From NCBI GenBank assembly GCA_036557665.1, contig DATBHG010000026.1, positions 59,212 through 123,211 of the forward strand: a stretch of DNA of 64,000 bases, in the 5' to 3' direction. The first letter of the stretch is position 1. Each line of letters begins with the position of its first letter. Positions 34,866 through 43,301 of this stretch are shown piece by piece. The notes under the pieces were generated by a model. It saw only the letters and a program-made list of their open reading frames with translations, was not told the DNA's origin and searched no databases. A program made the position numbers and the translations under genes. The DNA comes from VAZQ01 sp036557665. GTDB lineage: Bacteria > Pseudomonadota > Alphaproteobacteria > Rhizobiales > Xanthobacteraceae.

Positions 34866-35078
34866 ATGCCGAATTTCGACCCCGAGCTGCTTCAAGTCAT
34901 GCGCAGCGCGCTCGACGAGATCATGACGAAAGTGCCACTGGAATACGCGACGCAAGCCACCAAGGCATATCTCGCCGAGTGCATTCTGAAAGCCGCGGCA
35001 CAAGGCCATACGAGCTATGATGCGCTCATCTCCGCCGCGGCCGACCAGATACAGACCGTACTGTCGCTGTTCACCTGA
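34866..35078 (+). CDS. Small conserved helical protein
   Basis: A 70-aa protein with three predicted helices: PNFDPELLQVMRSALDEIMT, YATQATKAYLAECILKAAAQ and DALISAAADQIQTVLSLF. AGGAG lies 7 bases before the ATG. It resembles a short hypothetical protein common in Rhizobiales. Function unknown. Confidence 0.7.
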   Translation: MPNFDPELLQVMRSALDEIMTKVPLEYATQATKAYLAECILKAAAQGHTSYDALISAAADQIQTVLSLFT

Positions 35079-35234
35079 GCCCTTCGTGTCGAAGCTGCGG
35101 CCGGCGGCCCAAGGCTTTGTCCGCTCATAGGCCCTCTTGCCGCGCGGCAGGGTGGATAGCGGGCGACCTGGTGCTCGCCCCTACGCAACGCGGGTCGGCG
35201 ATGCTTGTCGGCATCGGGGGCCAAGCGGCCGCAG

Positions 35235-35423
35235 TCATGAAGCTTTTTTCTGGTGCTCTGCCGCCTCGCGGGCGAGACGCAAAGCTCTCAGCCGCGCGGT
35301 CCTTTCCCGGAGGGCCTGCTCGCGCGCCCGGTATTCCGCCATGGCCTTGTCGCCCTCGATCCGCGCTTCTTCTTTTCTCTTGAACAGCGCCTCGGCCCGC
35401 GCACGGGCATGCTCCACAATCAT
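35235..35423 (-). CDS. Small charged coiled-coil protein
   Basis: A 62-aa protein that is one long charged helix: VEHARARAEALFKRKEEARI, DKAMAEYRAREQALRERTAR, LRALRLAREAAEHQKKAS. Similar short coiled-coil proteins occur across Rhizobiales. CAGGAAG precedes the ATG by about 8 bases. Function unknown. Confidence 0.7.
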   Translation of the reverse strand: MIVEHARARAEALFKRKEEARIEGDKAMAEYRAREQALRERTARLRALRLAREAAEHQKKAS

Positions 35424-36123
35424 GGTGATTTGCTTCCTGTTAACGGCAGCGACCCCGCAAGGACCCCGTGGACCTTTGCTTTCCTCCCCGCCTGACAGCG
35501 GTCGAGGGCTCTGCCGATGTGGGTTGAACGCCGTATCAACGCCCCCACAGGCCGATTAGTTCCACGCCAGCATTACGTTAACATCGAGATTTGATTTGCT
35601 TGTGCTCGCTGCGATCAGGAATTGCAGCCGGCAAATGTCGAGTCTGGCACTTTGCGAGCAACGACTCGTGCCCACGGGCGGATAAAGCCGCGCGTGCCGC
35701 GCGCCCATACGCTTTCTCGCCCGCCCGGAATTCTCATCTCGAGGCAAGCTGCGCGACACGGGCGATCGTGCCCACTGCCATCTTTGCCCCGCAACGTTGT
35801 CGCGCAGGCCGAAAACCCTTCGCGCAGAGGCCTTGGTGATTGCGCTTGCGAGCCATCGCCGCCGTGCACCCTATTACCGGTGACCTGAGGCGATACTTCT
35901 TAATACGCTGTCCATGCGGCAACCAAACTGGCGCCTGCTCCCCGAACGGAACATCTTGCGCAGCATGCGCCAATGCCTTATGTGTCGGCGATCGAGTTTT
36001 CGGCCGAACGACTTGGCCTTGCGGCAAATTGCACGCCTGACTGACGAACTTCTCCCAAAATCTCGAGCACACCCGCTGCTTGCGAGCAGCTCTCGGACTA
36101 ACACGTGAAGGAAATCGTCATCC
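35424..36123. other. 700-base gap upstream of the cold-shock gene
   Basis: No convincing gene. The last 250 bases may include the long untranslated leader typical of cold-shock genes, but no structure is obvious by eye. A plus-strand frame at 35840-36040 is cysteine-rich (IRCPCGNQTGACS) but has no recognised family. Confidence 0.4.
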
Positions 36124-36333
36124 ATGATGAAGGGAACAGTGAAGTGGTTCAATGGCCAGAAGGGCTATGGATTCATTGAGCCCGAGGGCGGCGGCAAGGA
36201 TGTGTTCGTGCATATCAGCGCGGTCGAACGCGCCGGGATGCAGAGTCTCAGCGAGGGGCAGAAAGTCTCGTTCGATGTCGTTCCCGATCGCCGCACCGGA
36301 AAGTCGTCGGCAGATAATCTGCGCGCCATCTGA
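36124..36333 (+). CDS. cspA: Cold-shock domain protein
   Basis: A 69-aa single cold-shock domain that binds single-stranded RNA/DNA. It has KGTVKWFNGQKGYGFIEPEG (RNP1 is KGYGFI) and DVFVHISAVERAG (RNP2 is VFVHI), and is the usual family length. GAAGGA lies upstream of the double ATG (36124, 36127). It probably acts as an RNA chaperone. Confidence 0.95.
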   Translation: MMKGTVKWFNGQKGYGFIEPEGGGKDVFVHISAVERAGMQSLSEGQKVSFDVVPDRRTGKSSADNLRAI

Positions 36334-36391
36334 TCCGAGATCACCCCTCCCGAATAACGACGCCGTACCCTCGGCATAGATCAGGAGCGGC

Positions 36392-36739
36392 ATGAGAGTG
36401 GGTGGTGCAATCGCGGCTTCGGGTCGCCGCCGCCGCACAACGCTTCACGTCATCGTGCCGCAACACTCCGTTTTGGTCACCGTGAGCCCGAAATCCGCCA
36501 GCTCCCACTACTCGCACCTGTTCGCCCGGATCAGCGAAGAGGACGACGGTTATGCTATCGAGGTTCGGCTGCACGATGAGGCAAAGCCCCAGAGTGCCGC
36601 CTGGGGCGAAGAGACAGCAGATTCGCTCGAGGCCGCATCCTTGATGGTCGCCAGGCTCGCTTCCGAGTTTTCGATCCCGCAAGAGCGCATCAAGATCGAG
36701 ATCCGGACGAATGACATGACCAACGGCACCCAGCATTGA
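36392..36739 (+). CDS. Conserved hypothetical protein
   Basis: A 115-aa soluble protein; the segment from residue 25 on (VLVTVSPKSASSHYSHLFAR, DDGYAIEVRLHDEAKPQSAA, SLEAASLMVARLASEFSIPQ) resembles a short Rhizobiales hypothetical family of unknown role. AGGAGC precedes the ATG. The first 24 residues are basic and probably variable. Confidence 0.65.
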   Translation: MRVGGAIAASGRRRRTTLHVIVPQHSVLVTVSPKSASSHYSHLFARISEEDDGYAIEVRLHDEAKPQSAAWGEETADSLEAASLMVARLASEFSIPQERIKIEIRTNDMTNGTQH

Positions 36740-36869
36740 ACCGGATTCGGGAGGCGCGAAGAAGCAGGTTCTCCTGAGCGCGAGGCATACGCCGGACATT
36801 TGTCGAAACAACGGAGCGCATCCGGCCCGCAGGCCTCCCGCATGAAACGCGTTAGACGAGGAGATTGCG

Positions 36870-37112
36870 ATGGCAGCTCGCCTGAGTAAAAAGAATCAAA
36901 CCGAAGACGCCACCCAGGAACCTTCACAGCGCAAGCAGCCCGAGGGGCGCTATCGGCTGCAGGTCGATAGGCAAACCAAAGCCAGCTATCCCACCTGGGA
37001 GGCTGCGGAGAAGGCAGGACTTGCAATCAAAAAAAGCTTTCCGGTCGTGCAGGTCGGCATCTACGATCACGAGGAGAGCGTCAACAAGATCATCCAGCTG
37101 CCTGAAAGCTGA
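36870..37112 (+). CDS. Small basic hypothetical protein
   Basis: An 80-aa protein with a lysine/glutamine-rich N-terminus and a short alpha/beta domain: RYRLQVDRQTKASYPTWEAA, EKAGLAIKKSFPVVQVGIYD. The pattern resembles small single-strand or ribosome-associated proteins, but no family is assigned. GAGGAG lies about 6 bases before the ATG. Confidence 0.65.
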   Translation: MAARLSKKNQTEDATQEPSQRKQPEGRYRLQVDRQTKASYPTWEAAEKAGLAIKKSFPVVQVGIYDHEESVNKIIQLPES

Positions 37113-37315
37113 ATGGCCGCACTGGGACATGTTTCGATCATTTGGAGCGACCGCCGACAGCCGCGCTTGGCCCCGTACGCGGTAGCTCTAAGAACTGCGT
37201 GAGCTCTGTCGTGTGTCGGGGCTTGATCGGAGGCGGCGATAGGGGTTCGGCGGCCGCCTGGTGCTGAAGCGGCCCCCCACTTGCGTGTCATTGCATGCGC
37301 AAAACTGCCGGCCCT

Positions 37316-37816
37316 TCAAAACTCCAGCTTGTCGCGGATTGCCTCCAGGCCGGCCTTGGCGCAGCTCTCGTCCTCCGCTCCTCCGGGTGCTCCGGACACG
37401 CCAACGCCGCCGAGCAACGAGCCGGCGGACTCGATCTTCATGCCGCCCCCGAGCAGCACCACGCGCGGCAGGCTCGCGAGCCCGGCGAGCGGCTGGCCGG
37501 GCTGCGCCAACTGGATCAGATCGCGGGTATTGGTGCGGAAGCTTACCGCGGTCCAGGCCTTGTTGATCGCCGTCGATGGCGTATGCGGCCCGGCAAAGCG
37601 ATCCCGCAGCATGACCTGCTGCTCCCCGAAGCGGTCGACTACGGCGACGGCGACCTGGTAGTCCAGCGACCGGCATTTATGCAGGGCGGCTCCGGCGAGC
37701 TCGAACGCCACGTCGGGAGCAAGCGACTTGTACGCCACGACCGATTCCTCCGCCCGACTTGCCTGTGCGGCTACGAGCAAGGCTGCGGCACATGCCGTCG
37801 GGCAAATTGATTTCAT
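37316..37816 (-). CDS. Secreted GlcG/HbpS-like protein
   Basis: A 166-aa exported protein (signal ending QASRAEE) of the GlcG/HbpS family, some of which bind haem or corrinoid. Landmarks: YQVAVAVVDRFGEQQVMLRD near 55, NKAWTAVSFRTNT near 85 and the Gly-rich LGGVGVSGAPGGAEDESCAK near 135. It is the last gene of the leftward sox operon (21-base gap to the DsrE-like gene), as found next to sox genes elsewhere; its role in sulfur oxidation is not known. Confidence 0.85.
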   Translation of the reverse strand: MKSICPTACAAALLVAAQASRAEESVVAYKSLAPDVAFELAGAALHKCRSLDYQVAVAVVDRFGEQQVMLRDRFAGPHTPSTAINKAWTAVSFRTNTRDLIQLAQPGQPLAGLASLPRVVLLGGGMKIESAGSLLGGVGVSGAPGGAEDESCAKAGLEAIRDKLEF

Positions 37817-37837
37817 GATGCGCTCACGAAGGTGAGC

Positions 37838-38299
37838 TCACGGCCGGACATAGCTCCACCCCTCTTCCTGCCGCTCCATGATATGCACGACGCCCGAGGG
37901 GACGAGTGCCGCCTGCGGGACGATGACGATCGTGCGACCTTCGCGCTTTTCCATGCCTTCCTTGGTGTTGTTGCAGGCAGAAAAGACGACTTTGGCGGGG
38001 AACATGTCCTCGGTAAGTCGCCTGATGCGGTCCTTTACGGGCGAAGTATCCTCTCGGAGCATGTGCAATCCCGGACCATATGCGACGATGTCGAGCTCCA
38101 CATCCTCGTTGAGCCCGCGATAATGCTCCGCGACGTTGGAAGCGTTGTTGAGCACGAGATTCATGACGGCAGGGTCGTTCTGATCTATCTGCATCACGAC
38201 CCGGTGTTGTTTGCGCGTGTCGGCGGCATTTCCCGCCGCAGTCCACACGATGCTCATGATGCATGCTGTCGCCAGAGCGCCTATCCAGTTGCGCATCAT
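37838..38299 (-). CDS. Periplasmic DsrE/DsrF-like protein
   Basis: A 153-aa exported protein (signal MMRNWIGALATACIMSIVWT). The mature part has a DsrE-like fold: HRVVMQIDQNDPAVMNLVLN, DIVAYGPGLHMLRED and VVFSACNNTKEGMEKREG, where the Cys in SACNNT sits where DsrE-family proteins bind persulfide. It lies between soxB and the HbpS-like gene, 26 bases from soxB, and may carry sulfane sulfur in the periplasm. Confidence 0.8.
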   Translation of the reverse strand: MMRNWIGALATACIMSIVWTAAGNAADTRKQHRVVMQIDQNDPAVMNLVLNNASNVAEHYRGLNEDVELDIVAYGPGLHMLREDTSPVKDRIRRLTEDMFPAKVVFSACNNTKEGMEKREGRTIVIVPQAALVPSGVVHIMERQEEGWSYVRP

Positions 38300-38325
38300 A
38301 CTTTGGTCTCCCTCTGCCGAATCTG

Positions 38326-40071
38326 TCAGCCTTGCTGCGCGAGACCCGGATTGTTCTCGACGCCCTTGATGACGACGCGATTTGCCCGCCGGATGCCTAT
38401 GGTCTTTTGCCTGCGCAGGTAGCCAGCGACCACCTCGGCAATCGGCTTGCCCTGTTGCGGATTGACCGACGCCCAGCCGGCGACGCGGTAGGTCTTTCCG
38501 GCTTCGATCAGGCTCCCGTCGTCCAGTGTCATCTCGGAAATCCGATGCTCCCTGCTTTCGGCGGGTGCACAGGCATAATTCATTCCCCCGACCCGCACCA
38601 TGTCTCCGCCCTGCTGATAATAGGGATCCGGGTTGAACAGATTGTCGGCGATGTCCTCCATGACGTCCTTGATCTGGCTGCCGGTCATGTCCTGGACATA
38701 GACCTCGGGGTAGGTAATCGCGGTCTCCGAGAGCACATCCTCCATGGTAATTCGCTGCCCGGGAAGCACGGTCTCGCCCCATCGAAACCCCGGCGAGAGG
38801 GCGATCTCTGCCCCCAGCTCCGCGCGCAGCGCATCGCAGATGATCTGGTCCATGGGGCCGTTGAAATTGCCGCGCCGGTAGAGCAGCGTATCTGCAGTCG
38901 CCAGCGGCTCGCCGAATTGCGCAACGTACGGCAGCCGCAGGCGATCGATCAGCGCCTGCATCCCGGCATCAGGTTTCAGCAGGCTCGCATAGATCGGCAG
39001 CAATCGATAGCGCGCGTCCTTGATCTCGCCCTTGCCGAGCTCGAGATCCAGCACGGCAAGGAATTTCCCGCTCGATCCAGCATTGGTGACCAAGGTCTTG
39101 CCGCTTGGCGCGGGAACGACGATGGGCCGGGGAACGGCATCGTGGCTGTGGCCGCCCAGAATGACGTCGATACCCGAGACCCGAGCCGCAAGCTTGAGAT
39201 CGGCATCCATGCCGTTATGGGAAAGCAGCAGCACGGCATCGACTCTTTGGTTGCCGCGCAAATCCTCGACCACTTTCTGCAGGTCGGACTCGCGAATGCC
39301 GAAGGTCCAGTCCGGCACAAAGCGCTTGGGATGCGCCACCGGCACGTACGGCATCGCCTGACCGATGATTCCAATCCGATAACCTGCGATTTCGTTGACG
39401 ACATACGGCTTGAACACGCGTCCGGACGCGGCGTCGAATGCCGGTGCATCGTTGAAGGCGGCCTCTTCCGTGAGGAACACGTTCTGGGCAATGAGCTCGC
39501 CCTTGAAGCGCGCAAGATTGCTTCGCAGGGTCTTCTCCCCGTAGGTGAACTCCCAGTGGCCGGTCATTGCCGCGATGCCGAGGAGGTTGGCGGCTTCAAC
39601 CATGTCCGCGCCGGATAACGCGTTGGCCAGTCCGCTGCCCTGCCAAAGGTCCCCGCCGTCAAGCAGCACGCAATTCGGCGCGCCCGCTTCCGCGCGCAAG
39701 CGGTCAATCAGAGTCCTGACATGCGCAAATCCGCCCATGCGTCCGTAGCGATGCGCCGCCTCGTCGTAATCGAGGAAGGTAAATGCGTGCGCCGCGCGCG
39801 TGCCGGTCTCGATGCCGAAATATTCGAGGAATGCGCGCCCGACGAGGTGTGGCGGCTTCCCGCGCATCGCGCCGATGCCGAGGTTCACGCTCGGCTCGCG
39901 GAAGTGCACCGGCAGCAATTGCGCGTGGGTGTCGGTGATATGCAACACCCGGACACTGCCGAAGCGGCCTATGGCGTAGAGATCATCGTCCTCCGCAGCC
40001 GCCCCGATCGGCGGCATGCTGCCAGATGCGGCTGCAGCGCCGAGAAGCCGCAGAAAGTTGCGCCGATCCAC
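38326..40071 (-). CDS. soxB: Thiosulfohydrolase SoxB
   Basis: A 581-aa dimanganese enzyme that cleaves sulfate from the SoxY-bound sulfane in the periplasmic Sox cycle. MDRRNFLRLLGAAAASG is a twin-arginine signal. Metal-site motifs: HITDTHAQLLP near 44, LLDGGDLWQGSG near 136, TGHWEFTYGE near 169 and LGGHSHDAVPRP near 320. The nucleotidase-like C-terminal domain ends near VVIKGVENNPG. GTG start with GGAG 6 bases upstream. It follows soxK after 24 bases. Confidence 0.95.
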   Translation of the reverse strand: MDRRNFLRLLGAAAASGSMPPIGAAAEDDDLYAIGRFGSVRVLHITDTHAQLLPVHFREPSVNLGIGAMRGKPPHLVGRAFLEYFGIETGTRAAHAFTFLDYDEAAHRYGRMGGFAHVRTLIDRLRAEAGAPNCVLLDGGDLWQGSGLANALSGADMVEAANLLGIAAMTGHWEFTYGEKTLRSNLARFKGELIAQNVFLTEEAAFNDAPAFDAASGRVFKPYVVNEIAGYRIGIIGQAMPYVPVAHPKRFVPDWTFGIRESDLQKVVEDLRGNQRVDAVLLLSHNGMDADLKLAARVSGIDVILGGHSHDAVPRPIVVPAPSGKTLVTNAGSSGKFLAVLDLELGKGEIKDARYRLLPIYASLLKPDAGMQALIDRLRLPYVAQFGEPLATADTLLYRRGNFNGPMDQIICDALRAELGAEIALSPGFRWGETVLPGQRITMEDVLSETAITYPEVYVQDMTGSQIKDVMEDIADNLFNPDPYYQQGGDMVRVGGMNYACAPAESREHRISEMTLDDGSLIEAGKTYRVAGWASVNPQQGKPIAEVVAGYLRRQKTIGIRRANRVVIKGVENNPGLAQQG

Positions 40072-40095
40072 GTCAGGCTCCGTTGCAGCGCGAGC

Positions 40096-40452
40096 TCAAT
40101 GGATGATGGCCGCAGTCGCCTTCCACGCCTCTTGCTGCTCCTTGGCCTGATGGATCGATGCTCGCGCAAGCGCTTCGGCGTGCCTGGCAAGCGCGATCGC
40201 CTTGTCGTATTCATGGGCAGCTGCGGCCTTGGCTGCGTCGGCGAGCGTTTGCGCTGTCGTCGTCCACTGATTCTTCAACCGGCCCGCCTCATCGTTCGCG
40301 GCTTGCGCCGCGGCGATTGCAGTCCTGAAATCGGCTTCGCTCCCGGCGCCCATGACCCATGTCACGCCCGCCGCGGTCCAGCCCACGATCAAGACGACCA
40401 GCATGGATTTGCACATTCGATTTTCCGAGCTCATTCCATTTTCCGAGCTCAT
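40096..40452 (-). CDS. soxK: SoxXA-binding protein SoxK
   Basis: A 118-aa small helical periplasmic protein placed between soxA and soxB. After the signal (SMLVVLIVGWTAAGVTWVMG) it is alanine-rich: DFRTAIAAAQAANDEAGRLK, DAAKAAAAHEYDKAIALARH, AEALARASIHQAKEQQEAWK. SoxK/SAXB partners bind SoxXA in bacteria with monohaem SoxA. The N-terminus contains a tandem repeat MSSENG-MSSENR created by an 18-base duplication; ATGs at 40452, 40434, 40416 and 40404 are all in frame. The first overlaps the soxA stop by ATGA. Confidence 0.85.
   Translation of the reverse strand: MSSENGMSSENRMCKSMLVVLIVGWTAAGVTWVMGAGSEADFRTAIAAAQAANDEAGRLKNQWTTTAQTLADAAKAAAAHEYDKAIALARHAEALARASIHQAKEQQEAWKATAAIIH
40417..40452. 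repeat. Tandem 18-bp duplication at the soxK start
   Basis: On the minus strand ATGAGCTCGGAAAATGGA is followed immediately by ATGAGCTCGGAAAATCGA, differing at one base. The duplication repeats the start codon and adds six residues before the signal peptide. Confidence 0.9.
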
Positions 40453-41294
40453 GGGCGCGCTCCAGGCCCGGAGATCGGCAGGCCGTTGCTCATGTACGAG
40501 AGATAGTATTCGACGTCGCGATAGAGCTCGTCCTGCGGCGCGAGCGGGACGCCGCGCACCTGGCTGTTGCAGGTGACGAAGCGCCGGCTGACGGTACCCA
40601 TGCCTCCCCATTCCGAGCGGTAGATCGGCAAGGCCGCGAGAATACCGAGTGCCGGCGCCAGCACCTCGGTGCGAATGCGCTGGCCCGGACTCTGCACATG
40701 ACAGCTCGCACAGGAGAAATTGAGCTGCCCGCGACGCTGATAGAAGTACTGCTTGCCGGTTTCGTACGCCTGCAGCGCGCGCGGGTCATCGGGAATTTTG
40801 ATGTCGAACCGCTTGCCGCGAGAGGTGTAAGCCATATAGGCGGTGAGAGCGGCCATCTCGTCTTTGACATACGAGTAAGGCGCCTCGCCGTTCGCCTCGC
40901 GGCATTGATTGAGCGCCAGCTCGAGCGTGACGACGCTGCCCGCTTTCTCGTCGAAATACGGATAGCTCTGCCGAATCCCGATGCCCTGGTCGGGGAAGCA
41001 GTCGGCGTAGCGCTTGCCGTTCTTGAACGGCGTCGCAAACATCTCCTTGCCCTGCTCCAGCGAGAACTCGTAGGGCGGGAATTCCTCCTTGGCCTGCCAT
41101 TGCTTGCGCAGATCAGCATCCATCGAGTACGGGCCGTTGACGAAATCATCGAGCGGGACCTGGGGGAAGCGGCCGGTGAAATAGTTCCGGAATGCCTTGA
41201 AGTCGGCCGATGGATCGATGCGGTCGTCGGCCGCCGCCGGCATTCCCGCCGCAACGCAGAAAACCGCCGCTGCAACGAGCAGCCTGCGCGGCAT
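40449..41294 (-). CDS. soxA: Sulfur oxidation c-type cytochrome SoxA, monohaem type
   Basis: A 281-aa periplasmic cytochrome, partner of SoxX, that oxidatively joins thiosulfate to the SoxY cysteine. Signal ends near GMPAAADDR. The C-terminal haem site is SCASCHVQ near 200 and its Cys ligand is in FVTCNSQV near 244. The N-terminal haem motif of diheme SoxA is absent; instead Cys residues in YADCFPDQG and LNQCREANG likely form a disulfide, as in monohaem SoxA. GGAG precedes the ATG. Its stop overlaps soxK. Confidence 0.93.
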   Translation of the reverse strand: MPRRLLVAAAVFCVAAGMPAAADDRIDPSADFKAFRNYFTGRFPQVPLDDFVNGPYSMDADLRKQWQAKEEFPPYEFSLEQGKEMFATPFKNGKRYADCFPDQGIGIRQSYPYFDEKAGSVVTLELALNQCREANGEAPYSYVKDEMAALTAYMAYTSRGKRFDIKIPDDPRALQAYETGKQYFYQRRGQLNFSCASCHVQSPGQRIRTEVLAPALGILAALPIYRSEWGGMGTVSRRFVTCNSQVRGVPLAPQDELYRDVEYYLSYMSNGLPISGPGARP

Positions 41295-41335
41295 CCCAAA
41301 GCTCCGCTCCTGCCGATCGGCGCGACCCACCGCGC

Positions 41336-41647
41336 TCACCCGATTTTCGCGACCAACGAGTCGCTCGCATTCTTGTTGTCGACCCAGCTCACCTTCAGCT
41401 CGTCGCCCTTCTGTGCGCCCTTGAAGCTGAATTTGAGATAGGGGTCTTTGGAGACCGCAGGCCCCCACAAGGCGGTGAAAACGGTCTTGCCGGCATGCTC
41501 GAGCTCGACGACCTCGATGTAGTGCGGCGGGATCAGCACGCCCTTGGCGTCCTTGGCAAATCCGGAATCCATCGGATGCTGAATCAGCATCTGCACCTCG
41601 GTCGTGTCGCCGTTAGCGACCGCGCGTACCCGAATCGTCGATGCCAT
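41336..41647 (-). CDS. soxZ: Sulfur carrier partner SoxZ
   Basis: A 103-aa immunoglobulin-like protein that pairs with SoxY: RVRAVANGDTTEVQMLIQHP, then HYIEVVELEHAGKTVFTALW and LKFSFKGAQKGDELKVSWVD. It is the usual length. It lies 28 bases after soxY and is exported together with it, since it has no signal of its own. Confidence 0.95.
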   Translation of the reverse strand: MASTIRVRAVANGDTTEVQMLIQHPMDSGFAKDAKGVLIPPHYIEVVELEHAGKTVFTALWGPAVSKDPYLKFSFKGAQKGDELKVSWVDNKNASDSLVAKIG

Positions 41648-41675
41648 CGTTTATTCCTTTCGTATTCCGGAGCGA

Positions 41676-42206
41676 TCAGCCGCCGCATCCCCCGACCGTG
41701 ACCTTGACCTCTTTCGAGGCGCTGTAGACCTTGCCGCCGGCTTCGACCAGCGCCGTAACCCTGCTCGTCTTGGCCATCTTGAGGCGGCTGCCCACCATCG
41801 CCGATGCGCCCGCAGGGACCCTGTACGAGGCCGCAAGCGGGAACGGGTTCTCAGCCACGAGAATGGAAATCGAGCTGACGCCAGGAAGCGTGCTGCTCAC
41901 CGAAATCGGAACGACCGCGCCGTTCTCGGCGATTTCCGGGGCATCGAGCACGACCTTGGCGGACTCCTCCGCCGCTTTCCCATAAAGCGCCTTGACGGCG
42001 TCAGCTTCCGTCTTTTGCGCAAAGGCATCCTTGGGCCATTCGGAGGCATCGGCAGCCTGCAGCTGCGAGGGGAAGCCGATCTCGGCCACCCCCAATCCGG
42101 CGAGGCCGCCTGCGACAGCACCCTTGATAAGCAAGCGCCGTGTGCCGTCAGGCGCCGTGTCGTTGCTCATCCTCTCGCTCATCCTCTCGCTCATCCTCAC
42201 GCGCAT
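41676..42206 (-). CDS. soxY: Sulfur carrier protein SoxY
   Basis: A 176-aa (or 172, 168 or 164) carrier whose C-terminal VGGCGG holds the reactive Cys on a swinging arm. The Tat-like signal has GTRRLLIKGAVAGGLAGLG. The mature domain has VPISVSSTLPGVSSISILVA and YRVPAGASAMVGSRLKMA. The start is ambiguous because four in-frame ATGs (42206, 42194, 42182, 42170) are spaced exactly 12 bases apart by a tandem repeat. It precedes soxZ as in other sox operons. Confidence 0.93.
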   Translation of the reverse strand: MRVRMSERMSERMSNDTAPDGTRRLLIKGAVAGGLAGLGVAEIGFPSQLQAADASEWPKDAFAQKTEADAVKALYGKAAEESAKVVLDAPEIAENGAVVPISVSSTLPGVSSISILVAENPFPLAASYRVPAGASAMVGSRLKMAKTSRVTALVEAGGKVYSASKEVKVTVGGCGG

Positions 42207-42233
42207 CCTCTTCTCCTCATCCTCTCCTCATCC
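42171..42233. repeat. Iterated GAGGATGA start region of soxY
   Basis: On the minus strand the 12-base unit GAGAGGATGAGC is repeated, and the GAGGATG core occurs six times between the soxX stop and the last soxY ATG (ATGs at 42231, 42220, 42206, 42194, 42182 and 42170). Each unit brings a Shine-Dalgarno-like GAGG next to an ATG, so several overlapping initiation sites exist. The last four are in the soxY frame. Confidence 0.85.
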
Positions 42234-42239
42234 CCGGCG

Positions 42240-42596
42240 CTATCGGGTGTAGAGAAAATCGACAACGCTGTTGATCTCCTGCTCGGTCAGAATGAGATTG
42301 CGTCCAAACGGAGGCATGACCGTCAACGGGTTGCGACTGGTCTCGTCCGAGATGATTGCCACCAGCTCGTTGCGATCGGGAAACCGCCGCTTCATGTCGG
42401 CCAGTGGGGGGCCGAGATTTCCCGGCGCATCGCCGCCCTTTATCTGGTGGCAGGTCAGGCAATTGCCTTTGCTGCGGTCGAATGCAAGCTTTTCACCTTC
42501 CGATACGGAGGGCTGCGCAGCCGCTGCGCCCGCAAGTAGAAAATTCAGCACGGCAGCTGACAGAATTGCGGTACTAAAAGGCTGCGATGCCTGCAT
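42240..42596 (-). CDS. soxX: Sulfur oxidation cytochrome SoxX
   Basis: A 118-aa monohaem cytochrome. Signal ends near AGAAAAQPS. Haem site is NCLTCHQIKGG near 45 and the axial Met lies in VMPPFGRN near 92. It pairs with SoxA. It is located between soxD and soxY. Confidence 0.93.
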   Translation of the reverse strand: MQASQPFSTAILSAAVLNFLLAGAAAAQPSVSEGEKLAFDRSKGNCLTCHQIKGGDAPGNLGPPLADMKRRFPDRNELVAIISDETSRNPLTVMPPFGRNLILTEQEINSVVDFLYTR

Positions 42597-42623
42597 CGGC
42601 TTTCTCCAGCGGTCCCTGTCTCG

Positions 42624-43301
42624 CTATTTCGGCTGCATCTCGTCGAGCGGCCCCGTCGTGCGCGGCGTGAGCTCCGTTCCCTCTGCGGAGGAGACGATCT
42701 TCACCTCATCCGGGCCCTTGCAGCTCTTCATGCAAGCTTCACCCGCCGTATCCGGACGCGGATCCTGCCAGATGAATCGATCATGATTTGGCATTTTGAC
42801 TTTGGGCAAGCTGTTTCGGTCCGCGGTGAAATCGTTCGGCACGATGTTGTTGAGGTTGAGCACATAGGCGGTCAACGCATACACCTCCGTGGCCGACAGG
42901 CTGTGCGGCGCCTGAAACGGCATCGCCCGATTGATGTAATCCCACAGCGTCGGCGCAAACGGCCAGTAGCTGCCAACGGTCGGCTCGGGCCGGTCGCCGC
43001 TCAGCGTTCCCTCGCCGCCTGCGAGCTTGGGGTAACGGCCTTCACCTTCCCCGAAGGTTCCATGGCATGACGCGCATTGTAGCACATAAATTTCCTCGCC
43101 TTGCGCCACCGTGCCTTTGCCCTCGGGAAGACCGGCCCCGTCGCCACGGACATCGATATCCCATCCTGCGATCTGCTCCGGAGTCGCTTGCATGCCATAA
43201 CCGAAATGACCGGGCTCACCGGCATTGGTTGCAAAAGCTCCGAACAGCAAGGCGAGCAGAGCTGCAGTCCACGGTCTCGGATCAGCCCAGCTGGACATCA
43301 T
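42624..43301 (-). CDS. soxD: Cytochrome subunit SoxD, short form
   Basis: A 225-aa exported c-type cytochrome that accepts electrons from SoxC in the SoxCD sulfane dehydrogenase. Single haem site QCASCHGTFGEGEG near 83 with a candidate Met in RAMPFQAPHS near 130. The Paracoccus-type SoxD has two haems and is much longer (about 380 aa), so this form lacks the second domain. The C-terminal CMKSC pair may form a disulfide. Its ATG overlaps the soxC stop by 20 bases. Confidence 0.88.
   Translation of the reverse strand: MMSSWADPRPWTAALLALLFGAFATNAGEPGHFGYGMQATPEQIAGWDIDVRGDGAGLPEGKGTVAQGEEIYVLQCASCHGTFGEGEGRYPKLAGGEGTLSGDRPEPTVGSYWPFAPTLWDYINRAMPFQAPHSLSATEVYALTAYVLNLNNIVPNDFTADRNSLPKVKMPNHDRFIWQDPRPDTAGEACMKSCKGPDEVKIVSSAEGTELTPRTTGPLDEMQPK

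Noticed and set aside
35840..36040. Cysteine-rich plus-strand frame before cspA
   Set aside because: CPCG-type motif hints at a zinc ribbon, but spacing fits no family and no ribosome-binding site is seen.
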